A program made the translations under genes and the position numbers. The notes under the pieces are model-generated. The model saw nothing but the letters and a program-made list of their open reading frames with translations, was not told the origin of the DNA and ran no database searches. Of a stretch of DNA of 64,000 bases, positions 17,835 to 29,500 are shown one piece after another. Every line of letters begins with the position of its first letter. The stretch's first letter is position 1. The DNA comes from Methanosphaera sp. Its GTDB lineage: Archaea > Methanobacteriota > Methanobacteria > Methanobacteriales > Methanobacteriaceae. Location of the stretch: positions 21,571 to 85,570 of the forward strand of contig JAFRMD010000082.1 in NCBI GenBank assembly GCA_017430835.1, in the 5' to 3' direction.

Positions 17835-18530
17835 ATGAAAAATGGAGTGTTGATTAAAATTTACACAGGGGTATGTGCATCAATAATAGAAAAAAACAAG
17901 AAAGACATCATAAACACAGTAAAAAGCTTAGATGAGGAATACGTGGATTATATTGAACTAAGGTTAGATATGATAGAAGACATAAACGTTAAATTAGCAA
18001 AAGACATTATAACTACTATAAAAGAAATAACACAAAAATCAATAATACTAACTAATAGAACACCAAAAGAAGGAGGACACTTCCAACATTCGGAAGAAGA
18101 ACGAATAAACATTCTAAAACAAACAGCATCATTGGTAGAAATAACAGATATAGAATACAAAACGAAAGAGGATTATAGACAAAGTGTAATAGAAAATGCT
18201 AATAAGACAATAATATCCTATCATAACTTCGAAGAAACGCCATCAAAAGAATACTTGGAAAAAATAATCATAGACTCATTTAAAATAGGAGACATACCAA
18301 AAATTGCAGTAAAACCACAATGTTTAGACGATACTCTAGTCATAGTCTCATTACTATCAGAAAACAAGGGCATGATTGGAATAAGTATGGATAAGATGGG
18401 AGCATATACAAGAGTTATGGCACCTTTAATGGGTTCTCCCATTACATATGCAGCAATAACAGCCGAATCAGCGCCGGGACAATTTGACATAAAAACAACA
18501 AGCAATATGATAAAAAAATTAAAATATTGA
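17835..18530 (+). CDS. aroD: 3-dehydroquinate dehydratase, type I
   Basis: This 231-aa class I dehydroquinase carries out shikimate-pathway step 3 through a Schiff base. Visible features are the strand YIELRLDMIEDI, the strand IILTNRTPKEGGHFQ, the catalytic His in TIISYHNFEETPS, and the Schiff-base Lys in PKIAVKPQ. The C-terminal GSPITYAAITAESAPGQ, with its conserved Ser/Gln loop, closes the active site. No ribosome-binding site precedes the ATG at 17835, so it may be leaderless. A GGAGTG lies inside the frame at codons 4-5, so a slightly later start is possible. aroC lies one gene downstream. Confidence 0.92.
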   Translation: MKNGVLIKIYTGVCASIIEKNKKDIINTVKSLDEEYVDYIELRLDMIEDINVKLAKDIITTIKEITQKSIILTNRTPKEGGHFQHSEEERINILKQTASLVEITDIEYKTKEDYRQSVIENANKTIISYHNFEETPSKEYLEKIIIDSFKIGDIPKIAVKPQCLDDTLVIVSLLSENKGMIGISMDKMGAYTRVMAPLMGSPITYAAITAESAPGQFDIKTTSNMIKKLKY

Positions 18531-18536
18531 TTTAAT

Positions 18537-19187
18537 ATGACTCCCAAAGAAAAAGAAATTATAAAAGCTTTAAACAAGGTAGGCGTAGATACCAGATATA
18601 TTAGTTTATATAATAACAATATTTACATTAACAACCTTAAATTCTCAAAATTCTCAAGAAAAAAGGAAGAAAAGTTTCTAACAGACTACCCGGAAAAAAA
18701 AGTTTACCGTTCAACATTATTTCAGAAAATCTGCATAAAAGTATCACGAACTGTAAAAAATCAGATAAAACCCCGAGATACATTATACATACCAGATGAT
18801 GATTTAATAGAAAATGAAGTATTATATATACTTCTTGAAGCATACAAAAGAAAGTATGGAATAAAAATTAATAGAAAAGTTAATAATGGTATTATTGTCA
18901 GTAATGATTCATTAGATGATTTCTCATCAAGATATATTAATCAAATGTTAAATGGGGAGTTAATAACTGAAAAACTCGAGGATAAGACTATTTATCCATT
19001 AATGCATATTCCACACCAGTGGATAATTGATGTTGCAGAAACTATGCAAATACCAGTTAATAAAACAAGAAAATATGAAGATAATTCATCAAAAGAAGTA
19101 ATAGAATTCTTAGAAAAGCACATACCTAATGTACAAGAATCAATAAAACAGTCAGTTAAATATTTGGATGAAAATAGGAGAATATAA
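18537..19187 (+). CDS. Uncharacterised protein between aroD and aroC
   Basis: This 216-aa lysine- and asparagine-rich protein is of unknown function. The middle is basic ([34 protein letters not shown]). The C-terminal stretch [17 protein letters not shown], with [27 protein letters not shown], faintly resembles the tail of PP-loop tRNA-thiolation proteins, but no PP-loop motif is present. It begins 6 bases after aroD and ends beside the aroC start, so all three form one operon. That placement hints at a shared role or at least shared regulation with aromatic amino acid synthesis. Confidence 0.65.
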   Translation: MTPKEKEIIKALNKVGVDTRYISLYNNNIYINNLKFSKFSRKKEEKFLTDYPEKKVYRSTLFQKICIKVSRTVKNQIKPRDTLYIPDDDLIENEVLYILLEAYKRKYGIKINRKVNNGIIVSNDSLDDFSSRYINQMLNGELITEKLEDKTIYPLMHIPHQWIIDVAETMQIPVNKTRKYEDNSSKEVIEFLEKHIPNVQESIKQSVKYLDENRRI

Positions 19188-19188
19188 T

Positions 19189-20286
19189 ATGGCATCAAAC
19201 ACAACAGGAGAAATATTTAAAGTAACAACATTCGGGGCAAGTCATGGAACAGCACTGGGAGCAACAATAGATGGCTGTCCTGCAGGATTAGAACTATCAA
19301 GAGATGATATACAAGCAGAACTTAATAAAAGAAGGCCCGGAACAAGTAATCTGACAACGGCAAGAGATGAAAAAGACTCCGTAGAAATATTATCCGGAAT
19401 ATTTGAGGGAAAAACAGATGGAACACCAATAACCGCAATAATAAGAAACAAGGATCAGATAAGCAAAAACTATGACAACCTAAAGAATAATCCACGACCT
19501 GGACATGGAGATTACTGTTGGAATAAAAAATTCGGAAACTATGATTACAGAGGTGGAGGAAGAGGTAGTGGACGAATAACAATTGGCCATGTAATAGGTG
19601 GGGCAGTAAGTAAAAAACTCTTGGAACAATATGGCATTACAACACTAGCACACGTAACTGCAATACATGATATAAGAACAGAGAAAGAGTTTACATTTGA
19701 AGAAATTAAAGAGAACATAAATAAGAACAATGTTAGATGTGCAGACCTCAAAAAGGCAAAGATGATGGAAGAAGCAATACTTGATGCTAAAAAAGATGGA
19801 AATTCATTGGGAGGTATTGTGGAAATAATCATAGACAACATTCCTGTTGCTTTAGGTCAACCAGTATTCGACAAATTGGATGGAGATTTGGCTAAGGCTC
19901 TAATGAACATAGGGGCAGTTAAAGGAGTGGAAATAGGCTTAGGATTTGAAAGTGCTACTTTAACTGGAAAAGAGTATAATGACCAATTCATATTGGAAAA
20001 TGGTAAAATCGTAACAGAAACCAATCATTCAGGAGGTATTCTTGGAGGAATGTCCAATGGAATGCCTATTCTTATAAGAGTGGCCGTTAAACCAACCCCA
20101 TCAGTAAGTGGAATACAGAAAACAGTAAATCTATTGGAAAATAAGGAAACAACAATAGAAATAGAAGGCAGACATGATCCATGTATTTGTCCAAGAGTCA
20201 CAACTGTTGCAGAATCTGCTTGTAACATGGTAATAGCAGATCATATGATAAGGGCAGGTTACATTAATCCTGATAAAATAAGTTAA
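19189..20286 (+). CDS. aroC: Chorismate synthase
   Basis: This 365-aa FMN-dependent enzyme makes chorismate from EPSP, the last common step of aromatic biosynthesis. Signatures are [22 protein letters not shown] at the N-terminus, [38 protein letters not shown] (FMN- and phosphate-binding loops), [13 protein letters not shown], and [11 protein letters not shown] with [10 protein letters not shown] near the end. An ATG at 19168 would overlap the upstream gene. The ATG at 19189 lies 8 bases after GGAG and matches the family N-terminus. A tRNA-Thr gene follows on the other strand. Confidence 0.97.
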   Translation: MASNTTGEIFKVTTFGASHGTALGATIDGCPAGLELSRDDIQAELNKRRPGTSNLTTARDEKDSVEILSGIFEGKTDGTPITAIIRNKDQISKNYDNLKNNPRPGHGDYCWNKKFGNYDYRGGGRGSGRITIGHVIGGAVSKKLLEQYGITTLAHVTAIHDIRTEKEFTFEEIKENINKNNVRCADLKKAKMMEEAILDAKKDGNSLGGIVEIIIDNIPVALGQPVFDKLDGDLAKALMNIGAVKGVEIGLGFESATLTGKEYNDQFILENGKIVTETNHSGGILGGMSNGMPILIRVAVKPTPSVSGIQKTVNLLENKETTIEIEGRHDPCICPRVTTVAESACNMVIADHMIRAGYINPDKIS

Positions 20287-20300
20287 GTTTAAAATTCTAA

Positions 20301-20374
20301 AGCCCTGGAAGGGATTCGAACCCTTGACATTCTGATTACGAGTCAGACGCTTTACCTGGCTGAGCCACCAGGGC
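20301..20374 (-). tRNA. tRNA-Thr (anticodon CGT)
   Basis: A full cloverleaf is read on the minus strand. The acceptor arm GCCCTGG/CCAGGGC pairs over seven bases, and the anticodon stem TCTGA/TCAGA encloses the loop CTCGTAA, giving anticodon CGT for ACG threonine codons. The T arm AGGG-TTCGAAT-CCCT is intact. The discriminator is T (U73), and no CCA is encoded. No intron is seen. It lies convergent with aroC. Confidence 0.96.
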
Positions 20375-20420
20375 AAATTTCTATTTTTAAAAAACAATTG
20401 TAAAAAAAAGGATGGAAAAA

Positions 20421-21200
20421 CTATTTCTTTCGAAATTGATCTAAGTTCATTGTTAATCCATCTGTTGCTGCAATTGTTCTCACACCAGTATTTTGGGTAA
20501 TAATCCTTGTATTTTGGAAAGGATTGTTCATAATTAAATTTACCCCTAGATGTGTCATTATGGCGATTTGTGGTTGAACTTCGCCAACTAATTGCTCAAA
20601 GTCCATAGTTCTCATATGTCCTTTGATTTTACGTTCTCCCTCTTTAATTACACAACCAATTAATACATCAGCATCCTTATGTTCTTCAGCAAGTTCTGGG
20701 AAATATTCCGTATCGGCTGTGTAATTAATATTTAATCCATTATAATTAATATTAAATCCAACACATGTTGAATCTCCATGATGAGTATCAGTACCTCTAA
20801 TAGAAATTTTTTTCTCTTTAATAACATCACCAGGATGCATAACTGAAACTTTTGGTTTTGATTGGTGATATTTGGAGATACATGGACCTAATTCATCACT
20901 ACCATTAATTACACTTTCACTTCCAATAACATGCCCTGTTCGTCTAGTCATACCTTGAGTCATAGCTTCAATTAGTACTTCTGCATCATTATAATGGTCA
21001 GTATGACAATGACTAACCAGTAACAAGTTAATTTTCCTGGGATTCAAACCGTATTGATGGCTTCTTACTAAAGCGCCTGGTCCTGGGTCTACATGGATAT
21101 TCTTGCCACCAATGCCGTCAATTCGAAAACCACCAGTCATTCTTTTTTGGCTAATGGTTGCAAAACGACCACCGCCGGTTCCCAAAAATTGTAATTTCAT
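20421..21200 (-). CDS. MBL-fold metallohydrolase
   Basis: This 259-aa metallo-beta-lactamase-fold protein has the metal ligands of motif 2 in LLLVSHCHTDHYND, a third ligand His in TDTHHGDSTCVGF, an Asp in INYTADTEYF, and a late His in IAIMTHLGVN. The N-terminus (MKLQFLGTGGGRFAT) resembles RNase Z/PhnP-like hydrolases that act on phosphodiesters, but no family-specific feature names the substrate. GGAG precedes the ATG. It lies between tRNA-Thr and uvrA, with about 180 bases before uvrA that include a palindrome. Confidence 0.82.
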   Translation of the reverse strand: MKLQFLGTGGGRFATISQKRMTGGFRIDGIGGKNIHVDPGPGALVRSHQYGLNPRKINLLLVSHCHTDHYNDAEVLIEAMTQGMTRRTGHVIGSESVINGSDELGPCISKYHQSKPKVSVMHPGDVIKEKKISIRGTDTHHGDSTCVGFNINYNGLNINYTADTEYFPELAEEHKDADVLIGCVIKEGERKIKGHMRTMDFEQLVGEVQPQIAIMTHLGVNLIMNNPFQNTRIITQNTGVRTIAATDGLTMNLDQFRKK

Positions 21201-21229
21201 TTTTACTCCTAAAATTGTTTGCGAACTTT

Positions 21230-21251
21230 GATAATAATAATTATTATTATC
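21230..21251. repeat. 22-bp perfect palindrome upstream of the MBL gene
   Basis: Half-site GATAATAATAA at 21230-21240 is followed immediately by its exact reverse complement at 21241-21251. It sits about 30 bases upstream of the MBL-fold gene start. It could be an operator, but in sequence this AT-rich it may be a chance trinucleotide run. Confidence 0.4.
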
Positions 21252-21379
21252 TATGTAGTTATTTTTTAATAATATGTATATATAGTTTCCTATCTGGAAT
21301 AAAGTAATACATTTTGTTATGAATTATTTATTAGTTCAAGTATTTTTGAATATATAGGGAACAAGTAACTGTTATAACT

Positions 21380-24247
21380 TTATTCAAGCATTGACTTCAA
21401 GTAATGTCCAGTATAAGAATTTGTCAAGGAAACTTCTTCAGGAGTACCTTCAGCAACTAATTCTCCACCATCATCTCCACCTTCGGGACCTAAATCAATT
21501 ATATGGTCTGCTGTTTTGATTACATCAAGGTTATGTTCAATAACAACAAGAGTATTTCCCTGATTTCGTAATTTTAATAATACATTAAGAAGCTTATTAA
21601 TATCATCAAAATGTAATCCTGTTGTAGGTTCATCCAAGATGTATAATGTGTTGGATGTGTTTTGACGACTTAATTCCTTAGCAAGTTTAACTCTTTGTGC
21701 TTCTCCTCCAGATAATGTGGTAGCTGGTTGACCTAACTTAACATAGCCTAAACCGACATCAACAAGTGTTTGCAGTTTTCTTTTAATTTTTGGAATGTTT
21801 TCAAAGAATTCTAAAGCTTCCTCACTGGTCATTTCAAGAACATCATTAATATTTTTGCCTTTGTATCTGATATTGAGTGTTTCTCTGTTATAGCGTTTAC
21901 CTTCACATACTTCACATGGAACATATACATCTGCTAGGAAGTGCATTTCAATTTGCACTATACCGTCTCCACTACAGGCTTCACACCTACCGCCCTTAAC
22001 ATTAAAGCTGAAACGTCCAGGCTTATAACCTCTCTGTTTGGATTCCGCAGTTTGAGCATATAATTCTCTAATATAAGTAAATAATCCTATATATGTTGCA
22101 GGATTAGAACGTGGTGTTCGACCAATAGGTGATTGGTCAATAACAATAATTTTATCAATGTTTTCAACACCAGTAATACTTTTATGTTTACCAATTTTAT
22201 GTTTATGTTTATGAGTTAATTTTTCATCAATTCCATGATATAGAATTTCATTAACAAGAGTACTTTTTCCAGAACCGGATACTCCAGTAACACAAATAAA
22301 TTTTCCTAATGGAAATGTAATATTTATATTTTTCAGATTATTTTCTTGTGCACCTGTTACTGTGATATATTTTCCATTACCGTTATGCCGTTTTTTTGGT
22401 ACTGGTATCTCTTTGAGTCCCGAGAGGTATTGTCCTGTTAGTGAGTTTTTATTATTTTTTATATCATCCGGTGTTCCTTCTGCTGTAAGTATTCCTCCAT
22501 GTTCTCCTGCACCGGGACCAATATCTACAACGTGGTCTGCTTCGAGTATAGTTTCTTCATCGTGTTCTACGACAATTAATGTATTTCCAATATCTCGCAA
22601 GTGTTTTAGTGTTTCAATAAGTTTCATATTGTCTCTTTGATGTAATCCAATACTTGGTTCGTCTAAAACGTATAATACACCAACTAATCTACTACCAATT
22701 TGTGTTGCAAGTCTTATACGTTGGGCTTCTCCTCCTGATAATGTTCCTGATGAACGGGCAAGGGTAAGATAATTTAATCCAACATCATTAAGAAACTCCA
22801 ATCTTTCCTTTATTTCCTTAAGGATTTCATGTCCAATAAATTCTTGTCTTTCTGTTAGTTTTAGGTTTTTGAAGAATTCGCTGCTTTCACTAAGTGATAA
22901 TTTGGTTAAATCAGCAATGTTAATATTGCCAACTGTTACGGCAAGCATTTCAGGTTTTAATCTATCTCCATGACAAGTTGGACAATCATTAAGTGTCATA
23001 TAAGTACGGGCTGCTTTTCTTCGATATTTGGAACCAGTTTCAATAAATAATCTTTTCATATGTGGTATAACGCCTTCAAATGGCTTTGTAACATTACGGG
23101 TTGATCCTTCCTTTCCCAGCGTAAACATTATTTTTTCATCACCACTACCATATAATATGATGTCCTGATGTTTTTGGCTTAGAGTATGGAATGGAACATC
23201 TAGCTTAAAACCGTAATGATTTGCAACTCCGGCAATCAACTTATTATAATAAGTGTCTGTCCTTTGTGAGTTACTCCAAGGTTTTATTGCACCCTCTCTT
23301 AAGGATAATGTTTTATCAGGAACGATAAGATCAGGGTCGGCTTCAAGTGTACTTCCTATACCATTACAGCTTGGACATGCTGCTTGTGGATTGTTGAATG
23401 AAAACATTCTAGGACTAATTTCGGTAAAGTTAATTCCACAATCAGGACAAGCTAATGCTTCGTTATAATACTGGTCTGCTTTTGACGGATCATTATTTGC
23501 TACTGTTATTAATCCTTCACCAATTTCGAGTGCTGTTTCAACAGATTCTACTAATCTTTTTCTGAAATTTTCATTATTTGATACCTTAACTCTGTCTACT
23601 ACAATTTCAATGTTGTGTTTGTTGTTTTTGTTAAGTTTTATTTCGTTATCTAATGATAATATTTCACCATCAACTCTTACTCTTACAAAACCCTTTTCTT
23701 TGTATGATTGGAATATTTTCTGGTGCATTCCCTTACGGTCTTTAATAACTGGTGCAAGTATGATTATTTTTTCTTGGTCATTATCGTCTATTATTGCATC
23801 TGCTATTTGACCGGGAGTTTGTTGTGATATTTCTTTTCCACAATTATAACAATGAGCAATACCTATACGGGCGTATAACAATCTTAGGTAATCATAAATT
23901 TCCGTTACGGTTCCAACAGTTGAACGAGGATTTACACGGGTAGTTTTCTGGTCTATTGAGATTGCAGGGGAAAGTCCTTCAATATAATCCACTTCAGGTT
24001 TTTCCATTTGTCCTAAAAATTGTCTTGCATAAGCAGATAATGATTCAACATATCTTCTTTGTCCTTCGGCATAAATGGTGTCAAATGCTAATGATGATTT
24101 ACCAGAACCACTAAGTCCAGTAATTACAATAAATTTGTCACGAGGAAGGATTACATCAATATTTTGCAGGTTATGTTCTCTAGCACCTTTAATGATAATT
24201 TTTTTTTCTTGTATTGCCTTTTTTCTTGCATCAGAATTGTTTTTCAT
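21380..24247 (-). CDS. uvrA: Excinuclease ABC subunit A
   Basis: This 955-aa ATPase does damage recognition in bacterial-type nucleotide excision repair. Two ABC modules are present. The first has Walker [36 protein letters not shown], the CPDC...CPSC zinc module, and signature [11 protein letters not shown]. The second has [10 protein letters not shown], the zinc finger CEAC...CEVC and [17 protein letters not shown] followed by Walker [16 protein letters not shown]. Length is normal. It follows uvrB by 3 bases on the same strand, so the two are one transcript. Many archaea lack this system; its presence suggests bacterial ancestry. Confidence 0.98.
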   Translation of the reverse strand: MKNNSDARKKAIQEKKIIIKGAREHNLQNIDVILPRDKFIVITGLSGSGKSSLAFDTIYAEGQRRYVESLSAYARQFLGQMEKPEVDYIEGLSPAISIDQKTTRVNPRSTVGTVTEIYDYLRLLYARIGIAHCYNCGKEISQQTPGQIADAIIDDNDQEKIIILAPVIKDRKGMHQKIFQSYKEKGFVRVRVDGEILSLDNEIKLNKNNKHNIEIVVDRVKVSNNENFRKRLVESVETALEIGEGLITVANNDPSKADQYYNEALACPDCGINFTEISPRMFSFNNPQAACPSCNGIGSTLEADPDLIVPDKTLSLREGAIKPWSNSQRTDTYYNKLIAGVANHYGFKLDVPFHTLSQKHQDIILYGSGDEKIMFTLGKEGSTRNVTKPFEGVIPHMKRLFIETGSKYRRKAARTYMTLNDCPTCHGDRLKPEMLAVTVGNINIADLTKLSLSESSEFFKNLKLTERQEFIGHEILKEIKERLEFLNDVGLNYLTLARSSGTLSGGEAQRIRLATQIGSRLVGVLYVLDEPSIGLHQRDNMKLIETLKHLRDIGNTLIVVEHDEETILEADHVVDIGPGAGEHGGILTAEGTPDDIKNNKNSLTGQYLSGLKEIPVPKKRHNGNGKYITVTGAQENNLKNINITFPLGKFICVTGVSGSGKSTLVNEILYHGIDEKLTHKHKHKIGKHKSITGVENIDKIIVIDQSPIGRTPRSNPATYIGLFTYIRELYAQTAESKQRGYKPGRFSFNVKGGRCEACSGDGIVQIEMHFLADVYVPCEVCEGKRYNRETLNIRYKGKNINDVLEMTSEEALEFFENIPKIKRKLQTLVDVGLGYVKLGQPATTLSGGEAQRVKLAKELSRQNTSNTLYILDEPTTGLHFDDINKLLNVLLKLRNQGNTLVVIEHNLDVIKTADHIIDLGPEGGDDGGELVAEGTPEEVSLTNSYTGHYLKSMLE

Positions 24248-24250
24248 TTT

Positions 24251-26206
24251 TTATTCCTCTTTTAATTCTTGTATTCTATCTCTTAGCTTAGCAGCTCTTT
24301 CAAAGTCAAGATTTTGTGCTGCCTCTTTCATTTCCATTTCCAGTTCATCTATTAACATGTCCACTTCTTCAATGGTAATATTGTCAATTTCTTGAATTTC
24401 CTCAATTTTTTCTTCAATCTTTTTCCCTTTAAGCTTACGTACAACACTACGTGGAGTAATATTATGGTCTTTGTTATAAGCTATCTGTATTTTTCTTCTA
24501 CGTTCAGTAATGTTAACGGCATTTCTAACTGAATCTGTAATGTTATCCGCATATAATATGACTTCACCATCAACATTACGGGCAGCCCTACCAATTGTCT
24601 GAATAAGTGATGTTTGTGAACGAAGGAAACCCTCCTTGTCAGCATCAAGAATAGCAACAAGAGCTACTTCAGGCAAGTCAAGCCCTTCCCTTAAAAGGTT
24701 AACCCCAACAAGACAATCAAACTCTCCACGACGAAGATCATCAATAATCTCAGTACGTTCAAGTGTAGTAATTTCTGAGTGAAGATATCTGCATTTAACA
24801 TTCATTTTAATGTAATAATCCGTTAAATCCTCAGCCATTTTCTTAGTAAGTGCCGTAACCAAGATTCTCTGATTATTTTCAACCCTTTTACGAATTTCAC
24901 CAAGAAGATCATCAACCTGATTCTTAACTGGCCTAATAATAGGTTTCGGATCAACAAGTCCTGTAGGTCTGATAATCTGTTCAACCTTATTTCTAGATCT
25001 TCCCAGCTCAAATGGAGCTGGAGTTGCTGACACGTACAATACCTGATTTTGAGCCTTCATAAATTCATCAAATCTTAAAGGCCTATTTTCTTTAGCACTT
25101 GGAAGCCTGAAACCATACTGTACCAAGGTTTCCTTTCTAGCCCGGTCTCCTTCATACATTCCCCTAATCTGTGGCACTGTAACATGGGATTCATCAATAA
25201 TGGTAAGATAATCATCAGGGAAATACCTTAGTAATGAGTAGGGTGTTTCACCCCATTTTCTTCCATTCATATGCATAGAATAGTTTTCTATACCCGAACA
25301 GTAACCAATTTCTTGAAGCATTTCCATGTCAAAATTTGTTCTTTGTTCAATCCTTTGAGCTTCAACATATTTTCCCGTAGCCTTGAATGTTGCTACACGT
25401 TCAGCAAGTTCGTTTTTAATATTTTTTATAGCAACGTCTTGTTTTTCTTTGGCAATTACGAAGTGTTTTGCAGGAAATATTATAACTTTCCGTACTTCTT
25501 CAATAATATCTGCTTTCAGTGGGTCAATCTTGTATATGACATCAATTTCATCTCCCCACATTTCGATTCGGATGGCATAGTTTGCGTTTATTGGGAATAT
25601 TTCAATAACATCGCCCCTAACTCTGAACTTACCCCTTACAAATTCGATATCATTTCTTTCATACTGCATTTCAACTAATGCTTTAAGAATATCTTCCCTT
25701 GATATTTCCTGTTCAATTTCAAGTTGAAGTGTGAATTCAGCATAATCCTCTGGAGAACCAATACCATAAATACAGGACACACTGCTTACAACAATCACAT
25801 CATCCCTAGTAAGCAGGGACTGGGTAGCTGAGTGTCTTAAACGATCAATTTCCTCGTTAACACTGGATTCTTTGTCAATAAACGTGTCGGTTTGTGCAAC
25901 ATAAGCTTCTGGCTGGTAATAATCGTAGTAACTAACGAAGTATTCCACAGCATTTTCTGGGAAGAATTCCTTGAATTCCTCGTATAATTGTGATGCCAGG
26001 GTCTTATTATGGCTCATTACAAGTGTTGGTTTATCAAGTTGTTCAATAACGTTAGCCATTGTAAATGTTTTTCCAGAACCTGTAACACCCTCCAGAACTT
26101 GTTCGTTGTCCCCATCCTTAAAGTGTTCAACAAGTGATTGAATCGCTTTTGGCTGGTCACCAAAAGGTTTATAATCTGAATGTAAAATGAATTTTGACAT
26201 ATACAT
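24251..26206 (-). CDS. uvrB: Excinuclease ABC subunit B
   Basis: This 651-aa helicase-like repair protein is loaded by UvrA and recruits UvrC. It shows Walker [15 protein letters not shown], the beta-hairpin [16 protein letters not shown], the DESHVTVPQ box, the helicase motifs [31 protein letters not shown] and TIGRAARN, and a C-terminal UVR domain [21 protein letters not shown]. Starts at codon 1 or codon 3 (ATG at 26200) are both possible; no ribosome-binding site decides. uvrA follows 3 bases later. Confidence 0.98.
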   Translation of the reverse strand: MYMSKFILHSDYKPFGDQPKAIQSLVEHFKDGDNEQVLEGVTGSGKTFTMANVIEQLDKPTLVMSHNKTLASQLYEEFKEFFPENAVEYFVSYYDYYQPEAYVAQTDTFIDKESSVNEEIDRLRHSATQSLLTRDDVIVVSSVSCIYGIGSPEDYAEFTLQLEIEQEISREDILKALVEMQYERNDIEFVRGKFRVRGDVIEIFPINANYAIRIEMWGDEIDVIYKIDPLKADIIEEVRKVIIFPAKHFVIAKEKQDVAIKNIKNELAERVATFKATGKYVEAQRIEQRTNFDMEMLQEIGYCSGIENYSMHMNGRKWGETPYSLLRYFPDDYLTIIDESHVTVPQIRGMYEGDRARKETLVQYGFRLPSAKENRPLRFDEFMKAQNQVLYVSATPAPFELGRSRNKVEQIIRPTGLVDPKPIIRPVKNQVDDLLGEIRKRVENNQRILVTALTKKMAEDLTDYYIKMNVKCRYLHSEITTLERTEIIDDLRRGEFDCLVGVNLLREGLDLPEVALVAILDADKEGFLRSQTSLIQTIGRAARNVDGEVILYADNITDSVRNAVNITERRRKIQIAYNKDHNITPRSVVRKLKGKKIEEKIEEIQEIDNITIEEVDMLIDELEMEMKEAAQNLDFERAAKLRDRIQELKEE

Positions 26207-26506
26207 ATATTCTATTGAAAGTAATTGTTAATATTATTGAAAGTTGAATGGAAAAAACATCATGTTAAATATTTTCGCATCTTTTGATGATTATTTCAAA
26301 CAAATTAGGGGAATAAAAAAGATTCTCTTTAAAAATTTGAATTAAGATTTTTATATGGGTTTATTAAGCAGAATTTGCTTTTTTCAACATTAATTTGAAA
26401 AAGAAATTTATTATATGGATTTTTAAATATGGATTATAATATTCCTCACTTTAAAAAAAGTTTTGTATAAATGTTAATTCATTTATACAATGTAAATGCT
26501 TTATAT
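26207..26506. other. Intergenic region between uvrB and adhesin gene
   Basis: This 300-base AT-rich gap holds the promoter of the uvrBA unit and the 3' end of the upstream adhesin gene, both on the minus strand. I see no further gene or structured element in it. Confidence 0.4.
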
Positions 26507-29500
26507 TTAACTTCGTACTTTATACTTGTATACTTGATTATCTAATTTAACTGTGTACTTACTTGTGTTCGTTTTTATAGGAATCATCAGTTCATAGTTT
26601 GTTGTGTAGCTTTCGTCATTAATGTATATTGTAACTGGATAAATATACTTGTCAATTATAGTTAGAACGCCAGAATTATTGAATCTGTAAACGGATAAGT
26701 GTATTGCAAGATTATAGCCTGTATGGGTCTTGTTTTCTGGCGAAAATGAACATGCAAATATTACGGGACAACCTGTTTGTGCCTTGCTTCTTGATGAAAA
26801 GCCTGAGTTTGATCCCCACCAGTTTGTCTTGGCAAACATGTTTACAGATGAATAAACCTGTATTCCCTTGTTTACTATAACTGATGAATTTATCTTGGAA
26901 TATAAACCATTGTTGTAAATTGCCGAACCTTTACTTGCAATATTAGATCTATATTCATCTTGTTGAGAAGCTAAACGACTTGAAGAATCCTTAATATAGA
27001 ATACTCCGCCAACACCTGTCTTGCTTGTAACTTTGTTTGAGGTGTACCTGTTATTGGATGTTAATATAATGTTATTTTTTTCTATTATTGCTACAGCTCC
27101 ATTTTTACTTGCAGTATTGCCTGAAACCGTGGTGTTATCAAACCTTAACTTGGTACCACTTCCATTACTATAAATGACTCCTCCTTTACTTGCTTTGTTC
27201 TTATTTAATAGATTATCATTTATTTTATAATAATTATATTTTCCAGTTGAGTATATGACTCCTCCGTTTGTTGATGCAGTATTTGATGAAAAATTATTCT
27301 CTTCTATGATGTATGTAATGTGTTCTGCTCCAGAATAGATTACTGCTCCATTTGTTGCCATATTATTTTTAAATACATTATTTGATAAATCAATTTCTGA
27401 TGTTTGACTTTTAGTAGCTATGCAAGCACCATTTTTTGCACTATTTTTTGTGAATTTTGAATTTTTAATAATTAATATATTATTATTCCCTTTTGCATAA
27501 ATTGCTCCACCGTTACTTTGTGCAGTATTGCTATTAAATGTTGAATTACTAATTATTGCCTTAGCATTGTTGTTAATGTATATTGCTCCTCCATTTGATG
27601 CAGAATTTTTCTTGAATATACAGTTTTTAATAGTTAATGTAGATAATCTATTACTTCTTATTGCTCCACCTTTAGTTGCTTTCATATTCTTAAATGTCAG
27701 GTTTTTAAATGTAACTTTGGTTTTATTAATAATTAAATTATTATTGGTTTTTGTAGTTACAATAACATTATTAACATTCATTCCTTCAATAGTTACATCC
27801 TTATTTATAGTTGCAGATTTTTTAAGAACATATTTTCCATCGAATAAATAAATTCTCGAATAAGAATTGTTGTTTAGCAGTGTCAATGCTTTATTAAGCG
27901 TTTTTATAGCATTGGATGATGTGCCCGTGTTTTTGTCATTACCCGTTTTTGAATTAATATATAAGGTTCCCTTTGCACTTTTTGGTGAAGTGGTATTATT
28001 TCCTTTCTTAAGGGATACTTTATATTTTAAGGATTGTTTATCAATTTTAACAGTAAATTTTGTTAAATTTTTAATTTTTGTTTTAAATGTTTTCTGTGAA
28101 TCTGTAATGTAAGTATTATTATTGATTGATAGTTTTACAGGATAAACGTTCTTAGAAAGTGAATGTAATTTGCCTGATTTATTGTACTTGTTAATTGATG
28201 CTTCTATTATCAATTTGTAAGCTTTCTTTTTTTTGTTTTCCTGTTTGAAATTGCTTGTTAAAACAATCGGGCAATCAGTGTTAACTTTACTTGTTGATTT
28301 AAATCCTTTGTTTTTTCCCCACCAGTTAAATTTGGCATTCATTGAAGATGTAGAGTAAATTTGAACTTTCTTATTTACGAATACACTGGATGAAACTCTG
28401 CTATTTAAGGCTTTATTATATATTGCAGACCCTTTATATGCTACATTTGAACGATATTCTTCTTGTGACGCAAATATTTTACTATTGGAATCATGAGTGT
28501 AAATTGCTCCTCCAACACCCTTGGAATGTGTAACTTTATTTGACAGATACCTGTTGTTTAGTCCTATTATTATATTGGAATTTTTAAGAAATATTGCTCC
28601 TCCATGATTTTTAGCATTATTGCCTGTGAAGTTTGAGGAATCGGTTTTGAATATGTTTTTGGTTGATTCAGAATAGATTACTCCTCCACTTTCGCTTGCC
28701 TTATTCTTATTAAATAAATTATTTTTTATAATGAAATTATTTGAAGATTCGAAAGTAAAGATTACTCCTCCATTATTTGCATTGTTTGTGATGAATTTAC
28801 TATTTTTTAAATTCCATTCAACATATGGTGCCATGGTGTTAATAACTCCTCCATTATTTGCTTTGTTACTAGTGAATACGGAGTTAGAAATTTCATGTTC
28901 AGAGTAATTAGCACTTGTAGCAATAACACCTCCATGAAAAGCAACATTCTTTGTAAACTTGGAATTTTGAATATTTATAATGTCATGAGTTCCAAGGTTA
29001 AATAATGCTCCTCCACGACTTGATGCATGGTTACCGGTAAATTCCGAATTTTTAACAGTTAATGTACCATAATAATTTATTGCTCCACCATAACTTTTAG
29101 CGACATTATTTACAAATTTGGAATTGGTAATCTTGTATGTTAAAGCACTGTTTATGCTTATCGCTCCGCCACGATCTGCAGTATTGCTACGGAAGGTTAA
29201 TTTTGTGAAATTAATGTTACCGGCACCAACCATTACGCCTCCACCAAAACCATATTCATCACGGTTTTTGGCTTCGTTTGAGGTGAATTCAAGTGTTTTA
29301 AGGGTTGTACGGCTTGCACTTGCGCAATATATTGCACCACCGTTGTATCCTTTATTTTTTGTGAATGTATCTGATTGGATTAGATTAATACTTTGTCCGC
29401 CGAGATAAATTGCTCCACCAGCTCCATATTCATTTCCATTCTTAAGTTCACAGATATAGTTTGAATCAAATATTGAGCCCGTTATGTGTATTTTTGAACG

